Below, piece after piece: positions 41,745-51,437 of a stretch of DNA of 64,000 bases (position 1 is its first letter; the number at the start of each line of letters is the position of its first letter). The DNA lies in NCBI GenBank assembly GCA_021401465.1, contig JADDMT010000004.1:574065-638064 (forward strand), written 5' to 3'. The stretch comes from Teratosphaeria epicoccoides (taxonomy: Eukaryota > Ascomycota > Dothideomycetes > Mycosphaerellales > Teratosphaeriaceae). A program made the translations under genes and the position numbers. The notes beneath the pieces were generated by a model. That model saw only the letters and a list, made by a program, of their open reading frames with translations. It was not told the DNA's origin and searched no databases.

Positions 41745-43158
41745 GTCTGTATATATTGTGGCGATTCAGTGTTTGAAAGAGCTGAGACTGAAGCAGCAAG
41801 TGACAGAGAGTTTGAAATTCTGAAGTCGGCTTTAGCGCGGACCGTGCCAAAGAAGGAAGGCACGAGCAAGGAAGGGAAAGTGCTGCCGACTCACATTTGG
41901 CTGTTGCTCCGGCCCAACGGTCTCATTCAAACACGTGCCAGCTCAAGATTTCCAGCGTCCACTCGATCACATGCCAGCTCCGCTCTACGTCGGCTCTTCT
42001 ACAGCTCCCCTATCTAACTCCAAAGTCGCAGCTTCAATTCCAGTGGTGTCGTAGTCCGGTGGATGGTACTGAACTATACAGCCCGTAATTGGAGTTTAAG
42101 CCGTGAGCCGGCATAGGCGATACCAGGCGTTCTTCACCTCACAACGAACCATCCGACCTTCAGGTCAGATCAGCTTGTCGCGGGTGGCTTGGCTGGTTGG
42201 GTTTTCATCCGAGGTTGCTTGTTGCGGAAGATTGAGCGTTTAGCGGTACGACATTTGGCCATGACTGCCACGAAGGTACATAGCGTCAGCTGCCGGGGTC
42301 GCACCCGGACTTCACCAGATTTTTTGTTCCTTCTCTCTCTCTCTTCACACGAATGGAGGTGTGAAGAAGTTTGCGGTGGTCGAATTGTGTCTTGACCTTC
42401 TTGTCCGAGACGCTCGCTCGTTCCGGATCTGTCATCTTCGATTATTCGGCCAGTGCTAAAGGTGATGATTGTACGTCTCTGGCTCCCATTTCATGTCGCG
42501 GTTATGCTCCCCCGCGCAGCGAGCTATGAAATACAAGCGGATGTAAGTGCTCGCTCCGTCACATGCTTATCGCTGCTGGCGTTAAGGCCCGCTTAAGCCC
42601 CTACGCGCTCACAAGCGCCAGTGGCCCTCCAGGCATGAATCGGATCTCGGATCGACAAGCCCATCCCAAATCAACAGCGTCCCGTTCATTCAGCTGGCGC
42701 TAACCACGTGTGTTGGCCACCACTCAGGATCGACTGTGAAGTGCCAACAACCTTTCGTGTGATTAGACCGCGTGTGTCACCCCTTCTGAATATGACAACC
42801 ATACCTGATATACCAATCGCCTGATTGTCAGGCGTTCTGAAGTTGCGACTGCTTTCACGTCCAGACCACTCATATCCAGCGACACACTTGACCGAATGGA
42901 AACTCGCCGCCCCCAATCACTCAGACAGAAGTCACGGATTGACACATGCATTGATCGCATGCATTAATACATCTGGCCAGACATTGGGCAAAGCCTCGCT
43001 GGGAGCCAGCTCATAAACCAACCGGCGATCCGGCCGGGTTACAGTAGTATTGTGGTGAAGCATGGCAATGCTCGCTTCATCCGCCGACTGCTCAATGCGA
43101 CGCTCGAACGTTCATCAGTTGAATTCTGCCATCCCATACCTACCCAGATCCACTGCCA
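41745..43158. other. Intergenic region
   Basis: 1.4 kb without a plausible gene. It holds the promoter of the hypothetical gene (leftward) and the 3' region of RBD2. No repeats or RNA genes recognised. Confidence 0.4.
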
Positions 43159-44061
43159 TTACGGCCCGAGCCTCTGCGTACTGCCCGTCGGCCCCACCAC
43201 CACGCTGTTGATGCCATTTACGACTCCCAACGTCCCTCTCCCGGGCCCGACACCTCCACTCGTGCTTGGAAGCACACCATACCTCCCATACGTCTTTTGG
43301 TCGACGCTCACGTAGTGTGGCAACCTCCCAAGCAAATTCAATTTGCTTTCAATGAATCTCAGAATCCTGTCATGCGGCGCCAGAAACCTGATCCATCCTA
43401 TGCCCCATCCATACCCGACCACTGCACCACAAAGGTGCCCTAAAAGGCTCGTATGCGGAACTAGAAAGCTAATTACTAGTATCAAAGCTAAAGGAGATGT
43501 CCACGTCGGGATCTTGGTGCCCATGATGTCGAAATATGGGTTAGTCTTATATGTCTTGATTGCCTCATTGCAAAGTAGCAGGAAGACCCAGACGCTGCTG
43601 CCGACTACGGTGCCATTCAGGTGGAAGGCAAAGCGCTCGAGGAGGGTGTATAAGCCGCCAGGGAGAAGACCGAAGGGCCCGGTGAAGAGGATGAAGGTGG
43701 TGATTGTGCCGTGTTCGGATTCGAAACGCTCGAGGAGAGGTGTGAGGGCGATACAATTCAAGAGGAGATGAAAGAAGGTGCGGTGGAGGAGAGGATAGGT
43801 GTTTAGTCTGTAGACTGTTTACGCTCAGCAATGTTCCGTAGACAAGTCTGTGAGACTAGGACTCCTCTTACGAGTGCCAAAGTTGACCTCCTGCGGTATT
43901 AGGGCGCCCCATTGTGTGAGATTGGGAAAGAAGAGCTTCGCAACGTAGAAGGCGGAGATGACCAGCAACAGGCCTCGAGTTGCAAGTGGTAAGCGAAGGA
44001 GGTAACTTCGTGCTCGACGTGCATCTGGAAGACTCCACGACCCGGAGGTGGAGTTTGCCAT
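43159..44061 (-). CDS. RBD2: Rhomboid protease Rbd2
   Basis: Exons 44061-43872 and 43814-43159 with a 57-bp intron give 282 codons (281 aa). Rbd2 is a Golgi-type rhomboid intramembrane serine protease; the fission-yeast form takes part in SREBP cleavage. The joined sequence reads FGTLYRLNTYPLLHRTFFHLLLNCIALTPLLERFE, the family's second-loop hallmark. Then come VVGSSVWVF with the catalytic serine, TYKTNPYF, IPTWTSPL, LGHLCGAVVGYG with the catalytic histidine, and KLNLLGRLPHYVSVDQKT. Hydrophobic segments alternate through the whole protein, consistent with six transmembrane helices. The tail after residue 240 is Gly/Pro-rich. The correct acceptor is AAACAG at 43815; the next AG, seven bases downstream, would bring in a stop. 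Confidence 0.92.
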
Positions 44062-44284
44062 GTGGCCTCGCGACGTCTTGCGATGCTCAAAGAAGATAGT
44101 TGTATACCTGAAAGATTCGGCTTTTGGCTGAAACATGCCACGCGATTGGTGCAGGAGGCTAATCGGGAGATCGGCGCTAGGGTCTCGCCCATCAATTTCG
44201 TTGATGAATTCGACTTAGAACCATGACTTTCACAAGCCGCGAGATGAATGTGCCCATGCAATGATCGAACGACAATAACCAAAC
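44062..44284. promoter_or_regulatory. Divergent promoter RBD2/GAA1
   Basis: 223 bp separate the two start codons. Both products work in the secretory pathway (Golgi rhomboid, ER GPI transamidase), so shared control is possible. No TATA box seen. Confidence 0.55.
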
Positions 44285-46269
44285 ATGGCGCTTTGTCAGT
44301 CCTCTCATAAATCCACAATGTAGACTCACTGACGATTCCAGCGACGCGCCTACTTACTCTCCGCAAATCGCCCATCCTCCTCAAACTCCCACCCTACCTC
44401 AGTGCTCTCTGCGTCCTAATCGGCATAACATGGCTGTTCCTGCTTCCCCTTAACGAGTACTCTCGCAACACCTACGTTTCGGAAAATGCCATCATGCCTG
44501 GTCAGGTCCACACCTATTTTGGCGGCTCCGAACACAATATCTTCCGCGCGTATCGTCAGGAGATCTACCAGCTTGGCGGATGGAACGAGCAGGAGCGGTT
44601 CGGTGGGTTGGCGAAGGCGTTGGCGGAAAATGGGCTGAAAGTGGCGAGGCAAAAGTATAAGTATCAGGCTGCGGGGGAGGTGATGGAGGGGACGAATATC
44701 TATGGGCTGCTGCAGGGGCCGAAGGCGGATGCTACCGAGGCGATGGTGTTGATGGCCGCTTGGAGGAATTTCGAGGAAGAGGTGAATTACTCTGGGGTAG
44801 CGCTCGCTTTGACCTTGGCGAGGTACTTTAAGCGCTGGTCCATCTGGAGCAAGGACATCATTGTTTTGATTCCGGAGGACTCGACCTACGGGCCTGAGGC
44901 ATGGGTGTCTGCTTACCACTCGACGTCCCTGGATGCGACGACTAGCCGCAATATCAGTGCTCTTCCTGTCAAGTCTGGTGCACTTCAAGCGGCTGTGGCA
45001 TTGGACTATCCCGTTGGACCCTGGGGACATAGATTTGAGAAGCTGGACTTACAGTACGATGGCATCAATGGAGCACTACCGAATTTGGACCTTTTGAACA
45101 CCGCGGTCTCGGTCGCACACGGCCAGATGGGCATCAGCTGTACATTACACAACATGCTCTCGCACTCAGACAGCTACACCGACCGCCTTGCGACGCTAGG
45201 CAGAGGCCTTCATGCGCAAGCCATGGGCCATGCAACAGGCCCACATTCTGCTTTCATGCCATACCACGTCGATGCCATCACTCTGAAGACAATTGGAGAT
45301 GGATGGCACGACGAGATGAGTCTTGGCCGCACCACTGAATCTATCTTCCGCTCCATCAACAATTTATTGGAACACTTCCACCAATCCTTCTTCTTTTACA
45401 TCCTGCTCAACCCCGGCAGGTTCATCAGCATCGGCAACTATCTACCCGCAGCTATGCTCGTAGCTGGCTCATTCACGGTCTCAGCCTTGGCGCTATGGGT
45501 TCAGTCCGGCCGCAAGCCCGTCGCGTCTGCAGCAAAGCCTGGTAGCACAGATGAAAGTGGCAAGCTAGGTGCGCAGATGGAAGCCGTTAAAGAAGGTGAC
45601 CACATTGCGCTGGTAACCAAGACCAGCACCGAAATCGCAGAAAGGAACATGTTCCTGCCCGCCATCCTCGTGCTCACCGCGCACATCTACGGCTTCGTGC
45701 CATTGTGGTGGATTACCATTTCCAAAGCATCTGTAAGCTCCTCTACCTGCCGCGAACCCAAATTACAGCGCTGACCCCAGCAGCACCTCCCCATAATCTG
45801 CGCATCGCTCACTGCCGGCTCAATCCTCGTACCGCCAACCCTGTCGTACTTCGCCACCCACCACCTCCATGCCACACAGCAACAAGTCCAGCTCCTGCAA
45901 TCTTTCTCCCTGCTCCTGCTTGGCGCTGCGCTCTCGACACTCGCGACACTGAATTTCAGTCAGGCGTTGGTGATCGGTGTGATAGCTTCACCACTCAGCT
46001 TTGCGAGACCACTACCTGCGAAGCAGACGCCCCTAGCTATAGCTTCTGCAGTAGCCAGCACAATAGCCTATTTTGCTGTGAGTCCCAGCGTGCTCCTGTA
46101 CGCATTGAGCAGGTGGAGTGGGCAAGAGATCAGCTCGCTGTTATTAGACATGGCGAAAGGCTGGTCTGCGCAAGGAGTCTACACTGCAGGAGTGATCTGG
46201 GTTCTTTGGTGGCCTGCCTGGGTGTTAGGTGGTGCGGTACTTTACAGCGACCTATGTGGGCTTATATAG
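44285..46269 (+). CDS. GAA1: GPI transamidase component Gaa1
   Basis: Three exons: 44285-44294 (10 nt), 44342-45732 and 45781-46269, totalling 630 codons (629 aa). Gaa1 is an ER-membrane subunit of the complex that attaches GPI anchors to proteins. The spliced start is MALSTRLLTLRKSPILLKLP, then a first membrane helix and NEYSRNTYVSENAIMPGQV. The luminal domain includes HTYFGGSEHN, KDIIVLIPE and YGPEAWV. Several hydrophobic helices follow from about residue 385. The exon-3 portion carries five or six further membrane segments and ends LGGAVLYSDLCGLI. The 10-nt first exon is unusual but supported: without it no ATG precedes the conserved N-terminus in frame, and an in-frame TAA lies in the intron. 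Introns are 47 and 48 bp. Confidence 0.93.
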
Positions 46270-47399
46270 CCAGAAACGATCCTGATACAAGGCACCTTCG
46301 CCGTTTATTTGATCTGTCTAATGCAATCGAGATCGGCGGCAAAGTGGACATCTAATAATCGAGTTCGCTTTGCATATTGATCTTGACGTCCCGTAATGCT
46401 CCTTTATAAACGCAATCGTCGCTGTTGCCACGTGTAGAATGCTCGTGAACCATCTACATCTACTGCAGCGTGCAAAACTGCAACTTGGCAAGATGCTGGC
46501 AGTGATCGCGGACTTGACGCGAGTGTCTCACCGCTCCTGCCTTTCTCGGAGCGCGGCAAGCTCACCAGCCACCAGGGAGCAACCAATCAGAAGCCAATCT
46601 CAGCATACGTGACAGCACGGGCTCACACGCACGCAGCTCCAGTATAAAACCACGCGACCGTTTCTTCCTCACACAACAACATCAACAGCAAACAGAAAGA
46701 TCGGTAAGGAAGCCGCAGTCCGCCGGCGACGACAACTGGTACCGGGTTAGTCGGCTCTGTCGATGTCCTCCGGGCAGGATGTCGACGAGAGGAAGGAAAG
46801 AAGGGCAATGATAGGCCGGCCACGCTGGGGCCCCAGCCGGGTCGAAAGAGTTCGGAGACGGCGTCAGTAATGGCTCAGCAACCCATCGTGTCCCTGCCTT
46901 CCGGATGGTCGGTCGATCCTTGGACATTGGGCCTGAGCTCATGACACGGCCGGTAAGGGGATAGGGCATGCAACGACCATGTCCTCTTGACAGTGGTCAG
47001 GCGCATTCGTTTTTGGCTTGCATGGTACCACAACGGTTGCTCTCTGCCGACTTGCAATCTCGTACGCCGTGGGCTGAGAGTCTCGCGGGCAGAGCTTGAC
47101 GACACTCGCGCGCGGGGCGCGAAGGCTCTTCTGGAACCTGAAGGTGAGGATACGCCGCGTCGTTGACTTTGGACTGGGCAAAGTCTCGGTTATGTACTGC
47201 AAGTGTAAGAGGGGGCATCAGATGCTTTCGCCGTGTGACGAGGCAATGGAGCCTTTTGGATTTCGTGTCGCGAATTTATGGTGCAAATGACTGTTCACCT
47301 TCGTGATCATGAACAAGCTCTGCTCCATCACTTTCCGCTTAACGGGAGCACGGCGATCCGCCGTGCCCACAACCTCAAGCTCCAACATCTCACCGTTCT
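46270..47399. other. Intergenic region with a promoter-like segment
   Basis: 1.13 kb. A strong TATA-like box (AGTATAAAACC, about 46641-46651) followed by a CA-rich leader resembles a fungal core promoter reading rightward. Downstream I find only a 36-codon frame from ATG 46762, which I do not call. The right end is the 3' region of the P450 gene. Confidence 0.4.
46641..46700 (+). promoter_or_regulatory. TATA-like core promoter without an assigned gene
   Basis: AGTATAAAACC is followed by an A/C-rich tract (CACACAACAACATCAACAG) like the 5' leaders of highly expressed fungal genes. The sequence downstream lacks a clear ORF, so the box may be fortuitous or serve a small or non-coding transcript. 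Confidence 0.3.
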
Positions 47400-49317
47400 T
47401 CACTCTCGTGCTACGTGCAGCCTCAGCGTCGTTGGCCGACCCGGCGCGTTGGTCAGCGAAAGATTACTTCGGACCACCTTCTCCAATTTGCCCGACTCAG
47501 ACTCAATCTGATCGAAGCGCTGAAGCAACCTAACGACCACGGACGAAGCCTCTGTGAGCGCGAACTGTTGGCCGATGCAGATACGTGGCCCGCCGTTGAA
47601 CGGCAAGTATTCCCTGTTGTCGGAACAAGTTGTCCGCGAGGAGCAAGAGGTAATCGACATGGATTGGGACTCACCATCCTGACTTCCTTCCAATGAATTG
47701 TTCAGGCCTGAACTCATTCGCGTCTTGCCCCCAAAGGTCCTTGCGACGATGCATGACATGGACAGAGTAGTTGACGTCGGTCTCGGGCGGGAGATACACT
47801 GGGCTCTGACCGTCAACACCGCCTCCTCCTGCCAAAGTCGTGGCCTTATTACTCCTCCGCACATTGAATGGGACAATCGGCCACAGACGCAGCGCTTCAT
47901 TCAAGCAGAAGGAGAGATACTGCGAGCCTTTCAGCGTGGCGAAAGTGATCTCCTTCGAACTGCTGTAGGTTCCGAATTCCTGGATAATGCTTTGGCGAAG
48001 CTTTGCGAAGACGTCCGGCTGAAGCAAGAGCTCTTTGAATAGCCATGAGAGCAAAGCAGCCGTGGTATCGCGACCAGCTAGGAGGATGTTGAGCAGTTGA
48101 GCGCGAAGCTCTTCTGGGTCGCGCGTCTGCTCGGCCAACGCCTCGAGGAATACGTACTTCCCATGACAGCCATGCCGCTCTTCGGCTTTCTTTTCAACAG
48201 ACTTCTTGCTCAAAGCAAGGTCGACATAATGTCTGACGAAGTCGTTGACGATCTTGTTGTTGTCCCTATACTCCTTTCGATTGTGCAACCAATACATATC
48301 TGCAGAGAATCGAGTCAGTCGTCATGTAATTGACACTGGCGTAACCCACCCGCAAATCGAGACCTCTTGGCCATGTGCAGATTAGCGGAATCCCAGTTCT
48401 TCGCGAAGAGGCGCTCGTTGAGGCCGTGTCCCTCGACAGGAGTTTCTTCTGCTTCGTGGACTTGGCTGTCGACAGACTCTCCAAACAGAAACTCTGTCGC
48501 AGAGTCTCTCGTAAGGCGGAAGAATCTACGGGGAGAAATCAGCGCCATATTCGAGTCACCCCGACAAAGAGACTGCACATCGAAGCTGACAACACAGCAC
48601 CCATTGAAAGAATGGAGCCGCAGCCAGAAGCCTTAGTCCCCATCTCAGGGCGTGCACACTTACAAGACTTGCATGTTCGTCTCTGCTGTCCGCCCGTCTT
48701 TTGCAGGCTTCAGTATCTTGAACAGGTTCTGCAGGTGTCTCTCCTCGAGATCGAGGTCTGAGATCTGGTCCCGTACGAAGTTGGGCCTGAGAAGTGCCCG
48801 GGAATGAGACCAAGCCTGGCCATCCTGGACAAATATACCACTCCAAGTGTTGCGATCATGTTACCACGACGTACCTTTCCCAGCCCAAAGTCATTGAACT
48901 GGGCCGCCAGCATCGCTTTGATATTCTCTGGACCACTGGTGATGAATACGTCCTTTGCGAAGATGGATGTCTTGTAAGTGTCGCATATTCGTCCGGAAGT
49001 TCTCTCACGACTCGTTCGCTCTTGTCGTGCGATGATCGTGTCTGGGAACAGTTGCGCCTCGTCCGCGGCTTGTAACTCCTTGATACCTTTTGAGGCCAAG
49101 GAAGCCTTGCACTGGGTAAATCGGCACATCTTTGCAACCCAGGTCTCTTGCGCGGGCTGTCCGAATCAGCCGATGTTCGCTTCCTTGGAACTGACTTTGT
49201 TTCTTGACCTTTATGTCTTTGGTTTTCATATTGCCATGACACGACCTTCAAGGCGATTAAGGCAACGGCTGCCCACACTGTCAATAAGAGTGATGCGTGC
49301 ATCCTGCCCATAGTCAA
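47400..49317 (-). pseudogene. CYP52-like cytochrome P450 with frameshifts
   Basis: Exons read 49317-49246, 49190-48664, 48525-48350, 48299-47675 and 47613-47400. The P450 core is clear: I-helix AGRDTT, EALRLWP (ExxR), the FRPEQF segment and the haem loop [11 protein letters not shown] hydrophobic N-terminal anchor (LLLTVWAAVALIALK) suits an ER enzyme. The pattern is that of the CYP52 group, which hydroxylate alkane or fatty-acid omega carbons. The second exon is disrupted twice: a four-base A run (T run 49088-49091) shifts frame between GFLGLK and GIKELQAADEA, and one base is missing near 48843, where the family's GSGIFVQDG reads off frame. A splice model could hide the second break (GTACGT..TCCAG) but would delete this conserved strand. 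Two real mutations, or two sequence errors, would explain it. Confidence 0.7.
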
Positions 49318-50339
49318 GTCGGATGGCTTCGTCTCGGATAATGGTCAACAACAATTGCTCTTAAGGAACCCTCGCTGCAATAGCGTAGATAAGAAGATGT
49401 GTCTGTGCTGCTGCACATCGGCTCCGCCGATGCTGTGCACCTCAGAGTCAGGCTGCTGTTATTGGGCGATGGCTTTGATAGATCCAGTCAATTTTGGCGT
49501 TCGTGACCCATGGGTGTGGTGGACGGAGCATCTCATCATTGAGGCCATATGATTTCAATCAGCCGCTGCCCGCTTCGGCCGTACAGGTCGGGCCACTGTG
49601 ATATGGAACGGTGGATTGGCTCAAAACCAGAAAATACACCACTGCCAGATCAGACTCTATGCTCTACCCGAACGCTCGGCTACAACTGAGTTTCTCACGT
49701 GGCAAGCATGTGATTGTCGGAGGATCAAAGCCTCAGTGTGTCATTTTCGTTTTTGGTGTTAGGCGACATCATCGTCGCCACGACACGCGGTCGATGGCTG
49801 AACCTTTTGGCGCCGCTTGAATGACACATAATGTCAAACACAAAAACAACTCGTCTGCAGTGGTGTGAGTGTAGAGAAGGTTTGGTTTGACATGATCGCA
49901 CTAATAATATATCAACGAGGCAGTGGCTGGGAGAGCCGAAACGTTAGCTTAGTCAGCAGCTTTGCAATTGTGTTCAAGACATGCTCACTGGGCGAATACA
50001 TGCTCTACGCGACATTGTCGCCAGCAAATCAATCTTTAGGGCGATGAAATGTCGATCCTAGCATCGATCATGATGCCGCAGTATTATAGATCGTGGCTCG
50101 CCAATGCATCAGAATACCGTACGACAATCTGTACTCGGTCATCAAAAATGCTTCAATGGTGAGGTTGAAGCGGATCAAACCAGCAAAAACTGCGTAGGTC
50201 GTGTGAAAGCAGGTCTGATTAAGAAGAGTCCTTGATATCTATGTATAGCCGTCTTGACACCTTGCCGCGCTTTTGTGGTATCTCCAAACACGCTGAAACT
50301 CATCTCGTCGTGCCTCGTACACTTCAGGCTTCTCGCTGC
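49318..50339. other. Intergenic region between P450 and CHO1
   Basis: 1.02 kb without a credible coding frame; it holds the presumed P450 promoter and the 3' end of CHO1. Confidence 0.4.
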
Positions 50340-51196
50340 TCAGGGCTTCGGGATGTGCAGCGTCTTGGACAGCATGCAGCATGCGTGCCCTAGGAATAGC
50401 CCAACAACCGGATGGAACTCGAGAGGAGTACCCGGAGCAACTGTGCCAAAAGGTATCTGGTCTTGTATCCATCCCCTTGTCACCCAGAAAGCCATCAACG
50501 CGGTAATGCTCAAGCTGGTTGGAATGGGCAGGCCCTCAAAGTACTTTGCCTTGCCGTTCTCGTCCTTCGGGACGCTGGCAGTCGTGACGTTAAATCGTGC
50601 CAATCTTGCTAGGCCCGCTAATACAAAGATGGTAAGAAAGAGCTGATCGAGCGCCGTGCGGATGCCAAGCGAGAAGGCACAAACAGCCGGAGCGCAGCCA
50701 AACGAGATCTGTCCGTCATTAGTACCTTGACGCATATGATAAAGCCGTTTATTGTTTTCAATACCAAGTCCGCAAGACTGTCCAGCTCGGCGCCCATCAA
50801 ACTGCTCTTCTTTCTCCACCTTGCGACCTTTCCGTCGAAGAAGTCGAAGAAAAGACCGAACGGCATGTAAGCCAATGCAATCCACAGATTTGTGGTCTGG
50901 CTCGGCCCTCCCAGACAATAACGCATTGAGGAGAGTATGGACATGACGCCGCAGAAGCCGTTCATGAGGGTTATGAGGTCGGCGAGGTGATATGCGCGAA
51001 TCAAACTGAAGTGACCGGGATTCGGGTCATTGAGGAGGCGCTCTTGCTTATCTTTGGCTTGGAGAGAGTCAGTAAAGTGCCTAGCAATGCTTGAGGATCA
51101 TGCTCACGTGGCTCACGAACAGCATCTTCCGCTGCCTTCTCAACGCCATTGGGTATATTGTTTCGCTTCCACATGTCAAACCTGTCCAGCGGGTTC
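50340..51196 (-). CDS. CHO1: Phosphatidylserine synthase, N-terminus unresolved
   Basis: Three exons are visible: from about 51196 to 51108, 51057-50765 and 50708-50340. The enzyme makes phosphatidylserine from CDP-diacylglycerol and serine in the ER membrane. The CDP-alcohol phosphatidyltransferase signature is complete: [19 protein letters not shown] followed by SLAD, matching DGx2ARx8Gx3Dx3D. Also present are [21 protein letters not shown], and [21 protein letters not shown]. Several membrane helices surround these. The gene's start is uncertain: 51196 is the acceptor of an unlocated upstream exon, with ATG 51174 ([10 protein letters not shown]..) as the first in-frame Met seen. The upstream exon would lie next to or overlapping the APC2 start at 51438. 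Confidence 0.85.
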
Positions 51197-51437
51197 CTGG
51201 AAGGTTGTATGTAGTGATCAAATCAGCTTGGATGAAGAAGCAGGCAGCTCTGCACAGATGGGCTCTTTGTTCAAGAATGGGTAGAGCTAACCAGGCTCGT
51301 GCGCAAGACAAAGTACGTCACACTCGTGGTTTCGTGACTCAGCACACGTGATGGCGCGAAGACCCGTGTCTGCGACTTGCCTTCCCTTCATATGTGCCAT
51401 CAAACCGCTACCTACGCCCGAACGCCCAAAATGAGGC

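Noticed and set aside
46762..46872. 36-codon ORF after a TATA-like element
   Set aside because: Basic, low-complexity peptide with no known family; too short to support without transcript data.
48834..48883. Possible P450 intron with GTACGT donor and TCCAG acceptor
   Set aside because: It would keep the frame but remove the conserved strand before FVQDG that all relatives have, so a frameshift is the better explanation.
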